From Nonomuraea angiospora (GTDB lineage Bacteria > Actinomycetota > Actinomycetes > Streptosporangiales > Streptosporangiaceae): a stretch of DNA of 64,000 nt. How positions within the stretch are numbered: position 1 is the stretch's first letter; each line of letters begins with the position of its first letter. Location: the NCBI RefSeq assembly GCF_014873145.1, contig NZ_JADBEK010000001.1, positions 9,858,001-9,922,000 on the forward strand, in the 5' to 3' direction. A model generated the notes under the pieces. It saw only the letters and a list, made by a program, of their open reading frames with translations. It had not been told where the DNA came from and did not search any database. Below, piece after piece: positions 9,119-17,454 of the stretch. Position numbers and translations under genes: made by a program.

Positions 9119-9714
9119 TGGCCGTCACCAAGAAGGCGGAGGGCGTGGGGAAAGAGAAGAAGAAGGGCGGTTTCCGCGAGACGGTGCTGCTGCTGGTCCT
9201 GGGCGTTGGCATCGCGCTGCTGCTGCAGGCGTTCGTGGTCGGCTCGTTCTACATCCCGTCCGTCTCGATGGAGAACACTCTGCTGGTCAACGACCGGGTC
9301 TTCGTCAACAAGCTGGCGGGCAAGCCCGAGCGCGGCGACATCGTGGTCTTCAAGGGCTGGAACACCGGCGAGGACACCATCAAGCGGGTCATCGGCATCG
9401 GCGGCGACAAGGTGGTGTGCTGCGACTCCAAGAAGCGCATCACGGTCAACGGCACGCCGCTGGAGGAGACTTCCTACCTCTACCCCGGCGATTACGCTTC
9501 CGGCGATAAGTTCAGCGTCACCGTGCCGCCCGGAAAGCTCTGGCTGATGGGCGACCACCGCAGCGCCTCGGCCGACTCGCGGGCCCACATGGACGAGGCC
9601 GGAGGCGGGTTCATCTCGGAGAACGACGTGATCGGCAAGGCCGTGGTGCGCTACTGGCCGCTGTCGCGGGGTTATCTCTTCTCCCGTCCTGACACTTTCG
9701 ACAAGGTCAAATAG
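9118..9714 (+). CDS. lepB: Type I signal peptidase (second copy)
   Basis: 198-residue signal peptidase paralogue. One N-terminal transmembrane helix is followed by YIPSVSMENTL (Ser50) and TIKRVIGIGGD (Lys89). GDHRSASADSR is present, and the C-terminal anchor of the first copy is missing. The CCDSKxRITVNGTPxxExSYLYPG segment is nearly identical to the first copy, so this is a tandem duplication. Co-translated with it (TGATG). Confidence 0.95.
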   Translation: MAVTKKAEGVGKEKKKGGFRETVLLLVLGVGIALLLQAFVVGSFYIPSVSMENTLLVNDRVFVNKLAGKPERGDIVVFKGWNTGEDTIKRVIGIGGDKVVCCDSKKRITVNGTPLEETSYLYPGDYASGDKFSVTVPPGKLWLMGDHRSASADSRAHMDEAGGGFISENDVIGKAVVRYWPLSRGYLFSRPDTFDKVK

Positions 9715-9766
9715 CGGTCGCTTTCGGTCGCGGTTCGCGGCGTATGGGGCGTACGCTGCCTCTGTC

Positions 9767-10435
9767 ATGACAGTTGCGTTCCGCCCTCGGCCAAGCGTCG
9801 TCCGGCGCGATTCCGGACTCTACGCCTATGAGCGGGCGCTCGCCCGCCGCGGCCTCACCCCCATCGCGGGCGTCGACGAGGCCGGCCGCGGCGCCTGCGC
9901 GGGGCCCCTCGTCGTCGCGGCCGTGATCCTGCGCAGGCAGATCGAGGGCCTCGGCGACTCGAAGCTGCTCTCCCCGGCGGTGCGCGAACGGCTCTACGAC
10001 CAGATCGTCCGCGTCGCCCACATCGGCATGGTGATCATCCCGCCGGGGGAGATCGACGCTAAAGGTCTTCACAAATGCAACGTTTCAGGAATGCGGCGGG
10101 CTGTCGCACAGTTGCCTTGTGACCCGGAGTACATCTTGACGGACGGCTTCCCGGTGCCGGGCCTCCCGGCGCCGTCGCTGGCCGTGTGGAAGGGGGATCA
10201 GGTGGCCGCATGCGTGGCGGCGGCGTCGATCGTGGCCAAGGTGACGCGAGACCGCCTCATGGTCACGCTCGACGAACGCTACCCGCAGTACGGTTTCGCC
10301 GAGCACAAGGGGTATGTCACACCAGGACACCGGCTGGCGCTGGAAACGCACGGGCCGTGTCCTGATCACCGATACTCCTTCGTCACGGTGGCGAGGGGGA
10401 TGGGTGAAAATGAAATGGGGGCCGGGGTTGCCTGA
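9767..10435 (+). CDS. rnhB: Ribonuclease HII
   Basis: Endonuclease that removes ribonucleotides and RNA primers from DNA duplexes. The 222 residues carry the catalytic GVDEAGRG motif (Asp37, Glu38), the later aspartate in ILTDGF, and AASIVAKVTRDRLM. The ATG is preceded by a TACGCT -10-like element rather than a ribosome binding site, so translation may be leaderless. Confidence 0.95.
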   Translation: MTVAFRPRPSVVRRDSGLYAYERALARRGLTPIAGVDEAGRGACAGPLVVAAVILRRQIEGLGDSKLLSPAVRERLYDQIVRVAHIGMVIIPPGEIDAKGLHKCNVSGMRRAVAQLPCDPEYILTDGFPVPGLPAPSLAVWKGDQVAACVAAASIVAKVTRDRLMVTLDERYPQYGFAEHKGYVTPGHRLALETHGPCPDHRYSFVTVARGMGENEMGAGVA

Positions 10436-10474
10436 CCAGGCGAACCGGGGGACCGGTACGACAGGAGGACCGCG

Positions 10475-10798
10475 ATGAGCGCAGAAGATCTCGAAAAGTA
10501 CGAAACCGAGATGGAGCTGCAGCTTTACCGCGAATACCGGGATGTCGTCGGTTTGTTCACATACGTGGTCGAGACTGAGCGTCGGTTCTATCTGACCAAC
10601 TCGGTCGACCTCGACGTCCGTACCGCGGAGAACGGCGACGTCTTCTTCGACGTGAAGATGCAGGACGCCTGGGTGTGGGACATGTACCGGCCGGCGCGGT
10701 TCGTGAAGAACGTTCGAGTGGTCACGTTCAAGGATGTGAACGTGGAAGAGCTGGCCAAGGCGGACCTGGAGATGCCCAAGGAGGGGTTCTCGGGGTAA
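10475..10798 (+). CDS. DUF2469 family protein
   Basis: 107-residue protein of the actinobacterial DUF2469 family, starting MSAEDLEKYETEMELQLYREYRD. The family is almost always adjacent to rnhB and yraN; its function is unknown. An AGGAGG-like site precedes the ATG. It would normally be followed closely by yraN, but a repeat tract and the integrative element intervene here. Confidence 0.92.
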   Translation: MSAEDLEKYETEMELQLYREYRDVVGLFTYVVETERRFYLTNSVDLDVRTAENGDVFFDVKMQDAWVWDMYRPARFVKNVRVVTFKDVNVEELAKADLEMPKEGFSG

Positions 10799-10946
10799 CT
10801 GGGCGGGGCTCCGTACGCTCTCTCAGCTTGCCCGGCCGCCGGCGGCACGCCCCTGCCCTGGACAGGCTCAGCCGGCACCGCGCCCCACAACCTCACCACC
10901 ACACGCGACAGGCGTCCCTGTGGCGGGGCCACACGCGTGCTTCCCA

Positions 10947-11182
10947 CGGCGAGCCGCCACTGTGCACCGGCAACGGCGAGCCGCCACTGTGCACCGGCAA
11001 CGGCGAGCCGCCACTGTGCACCGGCAACGGCGAGCCGCCACTGTGCACCGGCAACGGCGAGCCGCCACTGTGCACCGGCAACGGCGAGCCGCCACCGTGC
11101 ACCGGCAGAGCGAGCCGTGCCTGTGCACCGCAACGACCGGCCGTGCCTGTGCACCGCAACGACCGGCCGTGCCTGTGCACCG
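10947..11182. repeat. 27-bp and 26-bp tandem arrays
   Basis: Six 27-bp units start at 10947, 10974, 11001, 11028, 11055 and 11082. The first five are identical and each contains CGAGCCGCCACTGTGCACCG. A related 26-bp unit containing CGTGCCTGTGCACCG follows at 11131 and 11157. Every unit includes the GTGCAC palindrome. There are no unique spacers, so this is not a CRISPR. Confidence 0.95.
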
Positions 11183-11612
11183 CACCTGCCTGCCGTGTCT
11201 GAGCACCGCGCCTTCCGACCGCCACCGTGGACTGCACCCGGCCAGCCGTCACTGTGCGCCGTGCGGGGCAGCTAAGGCCGTGTACCCACTCTCATAAGCT
11301 CCCACCGTGCCCCAGACCCCGCCCAACACCGTGGCGCCCGGCTGGCTCAGTGTGGCGTACAGCCCCCAACCCGCCACCCATCTCGCCCCCCTGGGAGCGC
11401 ACCCGCAGGATTCACAGCTCGCACAGCACTCCCACAAGCCGCGATAACGCACAGGCACCGCAGAGCACACCATGCACAAAAGCGTGCCCACAACTGCCGC
11501 CACGGAGCGCCACGTCGAGCCACGACGCCCCGCCCACAGCCACATGCGACCAACCGGCCGGAACGCCACAGACCACAGCCGTCGGCCCGACAAACCCTCA
11601 CCCGCGAACGCG

Positions 11613-11690
11613 ACCCCCAACCGCAGACCCCCAACCGCAGACCCCCAACCGCAGACCGCAGACCGCAGACCGCAGACCGCTGGCCCAGAC
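11613..11690. repeat. 14-bp and 7-bp tandem repeat
   Basis: Three copies of CCCCCAACCGCAGA from 11614 pass into four copies of CCGCAGA. The 7-bp unit is the end of the 14-bp unit, consistent with slippage. Confidence 0.9.
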
Positions 11691-11758
11691 CCCGACCCCC
11701 ATCTCTGACCTGAGCGCCGTCCCCTCCATCTGGGAAACGCGCTATCCACAACCGAGCC

Positions 11759-11775
11759 CGGGCCCACCCCCACCA
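11759..11775 (+). other. Candidate attL core
   Basis: CGGGCCCACCCCCACCA, identical to the copy at 25305-25321. In the excised circle the core would be flanked on each side by a TCCCCAGAA copy (25289-25297 and 11776-11784). An alternative crossover is the 7-bp CCCTGAT shared at 11827 and 25263. Confidence 0.5.
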
Positions 11776-11831
11776 TCCCCAGAAGAACATAGGTCGTCTG
11801 TGGACGCTGGAAAGAGACTGTTGCGGCCCTG

Positions 11832-11845
11832 ATCAGGGGGTTGAC
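11832..11845 (+). repeat. 14-bp terminal inverted repeat, left copy
   Basis: ATCAGGGGGTTGAC is the exact reverse complement of 25256-25269. A further partial copy, ATCAGGGGGT, lies at 11881-11890. It may be an integrase-binding site; this is inference. Confidence 0.6.
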
Positions 11846-11930
11846 GGCTATCTGACCTGCGGAAAGGCGGGAGAGATGAAATCAGGGGGTCCCATAGAGT
11901 CTCACGGATGCTCACTGTCGCTGACTGTTC

Positions 11931-11949
11931 GCGGGCCACACACGGGCCA
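11931..11949 (+). promoter_or_regulatory. Paired octamer site, left end
   Basis: GCGGGCCA (11931) and ACGGGCCA (11942) lie 11 bp apart start to start, matching the pairs at 25198 and 23527. Candidate arm-type integrase or excisionase sites. Confidence 0.6.
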
Positions 11950-12033
11950 AGCTTTTGGGGGCGTGCGCAGGGGTTATCCCGGCGACAAGGGTTCGCCTCC
12001 TAGCCTTCCCGTCTGCCGTCGCCCACCGCTCGG

Positions 12034-12111
12034 AAGCATGTCATGGCCCGGGGGGAAAGATGGAGCTCCCTACCGGAAGAACGATCTTTCCCCCCGGGCC
12101 ATGACATGCTT
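12034..12111. repeat. Perfect 28-bp inverted repeat with 22-bp loop
   Basis: 12034-12061 and 12084-12111 are exact reverse complements. The stem contains CATGTCATGGCCCGGGGGG and the loop contains the palindrome GGAGCTCC. It lies in the gene-free left end of the element (11776-12330), facing the 3' end of the XRE gene. It could be a replication or transfer structure, a bidirectional terminator or a remnant of a small inverted-repeat element. Confidence 0.9.
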
Positions 12112-12205
12112 GGCTTTGCCTGGGCGATGGCCGGCGGGAAGGCGGCCCTACAGCAACCACCTGCTGCCTGCGCTAAACGATCATGGCCATCCCGAAGTCG
12201 GAGCC

Positions 12206-12220
12206 CCCGCCGGAGGCGGG
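12206..12220 (-). terminator. Hairpin downstream of the XRE regulator
   Basis: CCCGCC-GGA-GGCGGG, 110 bp past the stop codon of the minus-strand regulator, within a GGA/TCC outer pair. A plausible end for that transcript. Confidence 0.45.
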
Positions 12221-12330
12221 TCCTTTATGTTCTGCACAGGGCTACGGCGAGTCCAGCGGGCCAGAGGCACGCAGTGCGGCGGCCAAGCCCGAGGGGGTTC
12301 CCAAAAGGCTTTCTGGTTGCGCTTGTGGGC

Positions 12331-13608
12331 TTAGAGGGTGACGCCGACGCGGCGGGCGAGTCCTCGCAAGCCGGAGAGCTTGCTGTGGGGATCCCGGCGA
12401 AGTAGCTCGGTGATGACTTGGCGGGTACCGGAGCGTCGTACTTCGGAGGGCGCTATCTTCTCGGCGATGAGCAAGGCTCGTATGGCGCGGTCGGTCTTGC
12501 CCCAGAGGGCGTATGCCTCGGCGATGCCGGTGTAGTAGCTGCCTCGTCGTTCTAGCGTCGGGATTTGGTTGGGGATGACCGCCTTGGCGTGTTCGATGGC
12601 TGTGCCTGCGTCCCCTAGCACGATGGAGACGCCCATCTTGTAGATGGGGACGTGTCCATAGCCCAGAGTGAGATTGGGGGCGTGATGGGCGGCCTCGTCG
12701 GCTTCGGTGAGCATGTCGAGCGCTGAGTGTCGGTCCTCAAGGCGAGCGGCGGCAATAGCGCCAGTAGAGAGCAGAGCACCATAGGCCCCCCACGCGTGAG
12801 GTGTTGCGTCGGCGAGTTGGGGCCGGAGGGATTCTGCGGCTGAGATAGCGACGTCGCGAGCCTTGCGGTACTCGGCGGCGCGATGGAACAGGCTGATCAG
12901 GTCGCGCCGACATTCCCCTATGGCTTGGAGATCGGAGCTTGCTTGCGCGACTTCGACGCCTTTGTGGGCGGAGATCCATGCGTAGGGCGAAGCACTGAGC
13001 TTGATCAGGGTGCGCGTGGTGAGGTGGTAGATGCGCGCGGCGGTGGCCATGTCGGCAGGGGTTGAGACGGCTGAGGCAACGGGGAGGAGCGCGGCGAGTT
13101 CGTCTGCCAGCGGGAGGTAGCGAGCAGCGGCGAAGTCGCGCTGAGCACGAATGAGTGAGCGGGAAAGCGACGCTGCGGGGCTAGCTGCCTGAGAAGTCGG
13201 CGTAGTCGGGATAAGAGCATCCCGAAGTCGTGCGACGGCGGCCGTACTGGGTTCAGGCTGCCCCGCGAGGTCGTCGAACGCGCCTCCGGCCAAGAGCGCC
13301 GCACTGGTGATGAATTCACGGCGTTTCGTTGCCTCACCTCCCGAAGAACCCACGATAGTCCGGTTGGATGCGTAGTCGCTATCCCACGCCCTGATGAGCC
13401 GTCCATTCGCGCCAAGAGCCTCATCGACAAGCTCGGCCAGTACCCGCTCGGGGTTGCGTTCGCCCCGCTCAACGCGGCTGAGGTAGCTCTTGGAAAAGAA
13501 CGTCAGCTCGTGAAGCGTATTGAGCGATACCTTCTGACGCTCGCGACTCTTACGAAGCGCTTCGCCAAATCGCACGGTTGCCTCTATCCGTTGCCCGGTT
13601 GCCTGCAT
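12331..13608 (-). CDS. XRE-family transcriptional regulator with TPR-like C-terminus
   Basis: 425-residue regulator. The N-terminal helix-turn-helix (about residues 10-65) contains FGEALRKSRERQKVSLNTLHELTFFSKSYLSRVERGER. A linker with an EATKRREF-type motif leads into Ala-rich helical repeats like those of Streptomyces TPR regulators. The ATG at 13608 is preceded by AGGGG and starts just before the HTH; the longer frame (to 13716) adds 36 residues without homology. It sits inside a palindrome (13597-13617) that may be its own operator. Divergent from the DUF574 gene. Probably controls element maintenance or transfer; the target is unknown. Confidence 0.8.
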   Translation of the reverse strand: MQATGQRIEATVRFGEALRKSRERQKVSLNTLHELTFFSKSYLSRVERGERNPERVLAELVDEALGANGRLIRAWDSDYASNRTIVGSSGGEATKRREFITSAALLAGGAFDDLAGQPEPSTAAVARLRDALIPTTPTSQAASPAASLSRSLIRAQRDFAAARYLPLADELAALLPVASAVSTPADMATAARIYHLTTRTLIKLSASPYAWISAHKGVEVAQASSDLQAIGECRRDLISLFHRAAEYRKARDVAISAAESLRPQLADATPHAWGAYGALLSTGAIAAARLEDRHSALDMLTEADEAAHHAPNLTLGYGHVPIYKMGVSIVLGDAGTAIEHAKAVIPNQIPTLERRGSYYTGIAEAYALWGKTDRAIRALLIAEKIAPSEVRRSGTRQVITELLRRDPHSKLSGLRGLARRVGVTL

Positions 13609-13617
13609 GAGGCAACC
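13597..13617. promoter_or_regulatory. Palindrome over the XRE start codon
   Basis: GGTTGCCT-GCATG-AGGCAACC, 8-bp arms centred on the start codon. Further TTGCC/GGCAA half-sites lie nearby (CGGTTGCC upstream, GGCAAGG and CGGCAAG downstream). Candidate autoregulatory operator in the divergent region. Confidence 0.5.
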
Positions 13618-13756
13618 CCTCGGTGTGGCGATATCTATCCCACATCCTTGACCGCAGGCAGGCAAGGGAACGGCAAGAACGGCAGTCAATAGGACGGGAG
13701 CCGCAGGCGCTGACACGCCGTACGGCTCCCTTGATCAGGAATCGAGGTCCTGACCC

Positions 13757-14632
13757 ATGGCACAGCATACGGCCAGTGCGGAAGCGCGAGACGGCAGCAA
13801 GGACGGCCCAGCGGCGTTGGACGCCGATCTGCTCGGGCATCGGCGGGGGGCGTGGCCGGTGATTAATCCGAATGTGCCGAATGTGGCGCGTATGTACGAC
13901 CGCTTCCTCGGCGGCAAGGACAATTACGAGGCCGACCGGGCGGCGGCTGCGGAGGCGCTGCGGCTGAATCCCGATGCGGCGCGGTGTGCGCGGGGGAACC
14001 GGGCGTTCCTGGGTCGGGCGGTGCGGTTCGTCGCCGGGTCGGGGGTGCGTCAGTTCCTGGATGTCGGGACGGGTTTCCCGTCGATGGGCAATGTGCACGA
14101 GGTGGCCCAGAGCGTCCATGGTGACGCTCGGACGGTGTACGTGGACTATGACCCGGTCGTGGTTCAGCACGGGCGGGCGCTGCTGGCCACGGACGGACAC
14201 ACCGTGATGGTGGAAGAGGACCTTCGCAAGCCGGGACGGGTCCTTGAGCAGGCGGCCGATCTGCTGGACTTCGGTAGGCCGGTATGCGTGCTGCTGGTGG
14301 CGTGTCTGCACTTCGTCACCGCGCAAGAGGATCCGTACCGGATCGTGAAACGGCTGATGCGGTTCACAGCGCCGGGAAGCTATCTGGTCATCTCGCACGT
14401 GATCAAGACGCCGAAGACGGTGGCGGCTGCTGCTGCCTACCAGGGTGCGTCTGCGCCGGTGGTGCTGCGGACGGACACGCAGGTCGGCCGGTTGTTCACG
14501 GCGGCGGGCGTGGAGTTGGTGGAGCCGGGGCTGGTTCGTGTCCCGGTGTGGCGGCCAGAGGTGGATTCGCAGCTTGCGGCAGAGGACGCCGCGAGGGTGG
14601 ATTTCCTGGGCGGGGTCGGGAGGAAGGCGTGA
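13757..14632 (+). CDS. SAM-dependent methyltransferase, DUF574 family
   Basis: 291-residue protein of the actinomycete DUF574 methyltransferase family. The hallmark RMYDRFLGGKDNYEAD (45-60) is followed by FLDVGTGFP (SAM loop) and YVDYDPVVV. The substrate is unknown for the family, which often travels with XRE-type regulators in accessory regions. It is divergent from the XRE gene and is followed by two overlapping small genes, so it heads a cargo operon. An Arg/Lys-poor C-terminus and full motifs suggest an active enzyme. Confidence 0.88.
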   Translation: MAQHTASAEARDGSKDGPAALDADLLGHRRGAWPVINPNVPNVARMYDRFLGGKDNYEADRAAAAEALRLNPDAARCARGNRAFLGRAVRFVAGSGVRQFLDVGTGFPSMGNVHEVAQSVHGDARTVYVDYDPVVVQHGRALLATDGHTVMVEEDLRKPGRVLEQAADLLDFGRPVCVLLVACLHFVTAQEDPYRIVKRLMRFTAPGSYLVISHVIKTPKTVAAAAAYQGASAPVVLRTDTQVGRLFTAAGVELVEPGLVRVPVWRPEVDSQLAAEDAARVDFLGGVGRKA

Positions 14633-14967
14633 ACGCGGGGGCGGGGGTGGTCAGCCCTGCGGAGAGCCTGGCGCGCAAGCTGGCTGAGGAGTTGGAGCGG
14701 TACGGGATCGCATCGCAGGTCTCCGAGTGTCAGGGGGTCGCGCTGGTGGGGATCTGGTCGGTCCGGCTCGCGGTCTGGTGCGAGTGGGGGTCGCAGGGCT
14801 GGCGTTTTCGCTGGTGTCTGAACGATACGAGTGCGCGCTGGACGTATACCTCGTGCCCGTGCTCGGCGATGGAGACGGCGGTGCGGCGGCTGGTGGACCG
14901 CTACCGGATGCGGCATAGGCAGGTGTACGGGACGGACCCCTTCGGCACGGGTGAGGTGCCGTCGTGA
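14629..14967 (+). CDS. Hypothetical protein of the element cargo operon
   Basis: 112-residue protein I do not recognise. The GTG start overlaps the methyltransferase stop and has GGAGGA 5 bp before it. An N-terminal helix (SLARKLAEELERYGI) is followed by Trp/Cys-rich strands (WCEWGSQGWRFRW, YTSCPC) and a helical C-terminus. Its stop overlaps the next start (GTGA), so it is coupled both ways. Confidence 0.65.
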   Translation: MNAGAGVVSPAESLARKLAEELERYGIASQVSECQGVALVGIWSVRLAVWCEWGSQGWRFRWCLNDTSARWTYTSCPCSAMETAVRRLVDRYRMRHRQVYGTDPFGTGEVPS

Positions 14968-15581
14968 GCGGCAAGAACGCGGCGGTGACGGCGTTCCGGT
15001 ATCCGTACGTGATCGGCTGGACGGGCGAGGCTGAGAAGCATCGCCTGATCTGGGTGCCTCGGCCGCTCGGCAGTGTGCGGTTGAGCTACGTCGATTCGCG
15101 GCCGGGTGATTACGAGCTGGGTGTGCTCCGTCTGCGGCAGAACGGCAGGCGGGCGGGGCGGCCGGACTTTACGACGGTGAACACGCGTCGGCAGTGGCGC
15201 TGCATGACCCGGTCGTGGTGTCAGGTGTGCGCGGGGTCGGCGGTGGAGGCGGAGACGGGGCGGATCTGGTGGCTGTTGTCGTCGGATCAGGGTGACGCCG
15301 GGGACGGCTACACCAATGCGCCTCCGACGTGCCGGGCGTGCATCCCTGAGGCGATCTCTCAGTGTTCGCATCTGCGCCGTCATGCGGCGGTGTTCACGGT
15401 GGGTGCGTGTGTTCCGTTCGGGGTGCGGGGGGATGTGTTCCTGCCGGGCCTGCCGCCCGTGGTGCCGTTGGCCGTGAACCGGGTGGTGCGTTTCGATGAT
15501 GCGGAGTTGCCGCATTGCGTGGCGCGAGAGCTGTTGATGCGGGTGGTCGATGTGCGGGAGGAGACGGCCATCGATTGCTGA
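14964..15581 (+). CDS. Hypothetical protein with two CxxC pairs
   Basis: 205-residue protein of unknown function, coupled to the preceding gene. CQVC and CRAC, about 37 residues apart, could bind one zinc ion; further cysteines and histidines follow (CSHLRRH). There are no membrane segments. Similar Cys-rich proteins occur beside DUF574 genes in actinomycete accessory DNA, as far as I recall. Last gene of the apparent cargo operon. Confidence 0.65.
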   Translation: MSGKNAAVTAFRYPYVIGWTGEAEKHRLIWVPRPLGSVRLSYVDSRPGDYELGVLRLRQNGRRAGRPDFTTVNTRRQWRCMTRSWCQVCAGSAVEAETGRIWWLLSSDQGDAGDGYTNAPPTCRACIPEAISQCSHLRRHAAVFTVGACVPFGVRGDVFLPGLPPVVPLAVNRVVRFDDAELPHCVARELLMRVVDVREETAIDC

Positions 15582-15846
15582 CCCTTGAGCGCCCCCGGTT
15601 GAGTATGCGCAGCCGCGCTTAGCCGGGGTGCCGCCCCCGACCAGGCAGGCAACTGATCACCGCACATCCGCGCCAAAGGCTCACAACCTCTGTCCGGGCG
15701 CGGGCGGTGGTCGTTGCCAGGCGGTTCCGTGGCCCCACCGCGCAAACCCCGCCGTCTGGTCGGGGGCATCGCATTGTCCAGGCAAGGTGAAGGGAGGCTC
15801 CGGTGGGAGCGGCACAGGTGGTGCACGCGGTCATGGTGGGTGAGCG

Positions 15847-16416
15847 GTGAGCGGGACAGCACCGGGCATGGTGAAGGGGGGCGCGGTGAAGCGGGGCCGC
15901 AAGCCGATACAGTGCCCGGTCAGCGTGGAAGAGCTGGGCAGGCGGTATGCGTCCAACTCGATACGAGGGCTCGCGGAGTCGCTGGGGGTTGCGCCCGTAA
16001 CGGCGAAGCGCTGGTTGAGGGCAGCGGGGATTGAACTGCATCCGGTGGTGAAGCGGGGGCCGGAGCCGATGCGGTGCCCGGTCAGCGTGGAAGAGCTGGG
16101 CAGGCGGTATGCGTCCACCACGGTGCGGGGGCTGGCGGCGTCGCTGGGGGTGTCGTCCTCGACGGCGAAGCGCTGGCTGAGGGAAGCGGGCATCGGCAAT
16201 CGTCCGGGTGGCCGGGGCGGCAAAGAGCGGATCGACATGGCGGTCTTGATCGCGCGTTACGAGGGCGGCGAAGGACTGATGAGTCTGGGCAGGGCCTATG
16301 GGCGCGACAAGGTGACGGTTCGCCGCTGGCTGCGTGATGCGGGGGTGGAGTTGCGTGGACCTGGGCGACCCCGGAAGCGGGCCGCGTCGGGGTCTGATCG
16401 CGGACAGACGGGGTAA
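15847..16416 (+). CDS. Triple helix-turn-helix protein
   Basis: 189-residue DNA-binding protein built of three HTH units (about residues 20-64, 74-118, 127-169). Units 1 and 2 share CPVSVEELGRRYAS and a TAKRWLR recognition helix; unit 3 is diverged but ends in the same RRWLRDAGVEL pattern. Basic clusters KRGRKP and GRPRKR flank the array. Each unit resembles the HTH of resolvases and transposases, but no catalytic domain is present. The GTG at 15847 was chosen; an ATG at 15868 is an alternative. It may bind a repeated or extended DNA site. Confidence 0.75.
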   Translation: MSGTAPGMVKGGAVKRGRKPIQCPVSVEELGRRYASNSIRGLAESLGVAPVTAKRWLRAAGIELHPVVKRGPEPMRCPVSVEELGRRYASTTVRGLAASLGVSSSTAKRWLREAGIGNRPGGRGGKERIDMAVLIARYEGGEGLMSLGRAYGRDKVTVRRWLRDAGVELRGPGRPRKRAASGSDRGQTG

Positions 16417-16719
16417 GTCCCGGACGCTGGCGCACACCGCGCAGGGCGTGGCTGGCGGGCGCGGGCTGTCGTGGGGTCGCGCCGGGCATGCGACGGCCTT
16501 TCGGGTGGGTCGGGGCGTCGGCGGGTGTCGGTGCGGTTCGATGGGCGCGGCGAGGGCGGGCCTGCCGGACGGCGAGGGCGAGCACGGCGCGTCAGCGCCG
16601 CGCGCAGTCCCGATGCCGGTCCGGCCGGCGCGTCCCGTGGCCGAGTCCATCCGGGCGGGCAACCGGGGTGTCGGCGCGTGCCTGCTACGGCCCGGCAACG
16701 GCCGTGGGGGTGGGGTTTG

Positions 16720-16766
16720 CCCGCGAGCGAAGCAATGCGGGCCACGCGCGAGCGAAGCGACGCGCG
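16720..16766 (+). repeat. Twin hairpins with the same loop and covarying stems
   Basis: CCCGC-GAGCGAAGCAAT-GCGGG (16720-16741) and CGCGC-GAGCGAAGCGAC-GCGCG (16745-16766). The loops share GAGCGAAGC, while two stem positions change together so that pairing is kept. Confidence 0.7.
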
Positions 16767-16818
16767 AGCGGGGCGGGGGCAAGGGGAGGGGCGGCAGCCC
16801 CTCCCCCAAGGGAGGGGA

Positions 16819-16842
16819 CCGGGGAGGGGAACCCCTCCCCGG
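16819..16842. repeat. 24-bp palindrome
   Basis: CCGGGGAGGGG-AA-CCCCTCCCCGG. Directly before it lies another short inverted pair (CCCTCCC/GGGAGGG), so the two can form alternative hairpins. Confidence 0.75.
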
Positions 16843-17116
16843 GCTTGGGCAGGAGCGGCGGGGGCGAGACGACGCGGGCGGGTTCATGTGTCACGGGCTC
16901 TGGCATGAGGTGCTGACACTCCACTCATGGGGGCGGTTACGCGGGTGGGTGAGGGGGGCGGGTGGCGGGCTACCTCTCCGAGCCCCCGGCGTGGTTACGC
17001 GTAGCGAGCAATTGATGACTGGTATAGATGCGGGGTGGCTATCCGCTGGAGGGGGGATGGCTGCTCACAGGGGCGTCTAGGGCTGGGTGGCTACGTGGCT
17101 CGCCTTAGGCGCCCAC

Positions 17117-17183
17117 ACATCAAGATCAATTCCGCGGGACGGTGGCCCGCGTCCCGCCCGGCTCGGCCGGGCGGGCTTGATGT
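17117..17183. repeat. Branched structure with two competing hairpins
   Basis: Outer arms ACATCAAG (17117-17124) and CTTGATGT (17176-17183) enclose hairpin A (GCGGGACG/CGTCCCGC, 17134-17157) and hairpin B (CCCGCCCGGC-TCG-GCCGGGCGGG, 17153-17175). A and B share 17153-17157, so the full stems cannot form together. Confidence 0.6.
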
Positions 17184-17405
17184 ACTAGGGAAACTCATCA
17201 CACACGCCGCTGGCTGGGCTTTTCGATGGTCGCGCCTCGCCAGGGAAGGGGTGTCCGTCCTTTCGCGCCCTGGTGGGGCTTTGCTGTGCTGGCGGCTATC
17301 GGGTTGCGGCCTGGGTAGCTGGAGAGGCGACCTCGCCCGGGATCCTCCCTGCGTGTCACGCCGACTCGGGCGAGGCCGCCACTCGCGCGGGATGTGGCTG
17401 GCCAA

Positions 17406-17454
17406 GTCAGCTCCCGGGGACGGGACACCCCCCGATGCCGTCCCCGGGGCTGAC
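17406..17454. repeat. Long hairpin, 17-bp stem with one bulge
   Basis: 17406-17423 pairs with 17438-17454; both arms contain CCCGGGGACGG or its complement, bounded by GTCAGC/GCTGAC. GCCAA and TTGGC extend the symmetry outward. Confidence 0.75.

Larger units (their letters stand above)
10799..11758. other. Repeat-rich, gene-free interval left of the integrative element
   Basis: No gene is supported. Several frames stay open on both strands because repeat units of 27 bp are multiples of three; the predicted peptides are low-complexity (for example ASRHCAPAT repeats). The interval holds the tandem arrays listed separately plus Cys/Pro/Thr-biased nonsense frames. Confidence 0.7.

Noticed and set aside
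10947..11182. CRISPR-like direct repeats
   Set aside because: Units abut with no unique spacers; it is a minisatellite, and no cas genes are present.
10588..11252. Overlapping low-complexity ORFs on both strands (Trp/Ala- or His/Cys-rich)
   Set aside because: Open only because the 27-bp repeat is a multiple of three; no start signals and no family.
12034..12111. Insertion-sequence ends
   Set aside because: No transposase between or beside the arms and no target duplication; kept as a hairpin.
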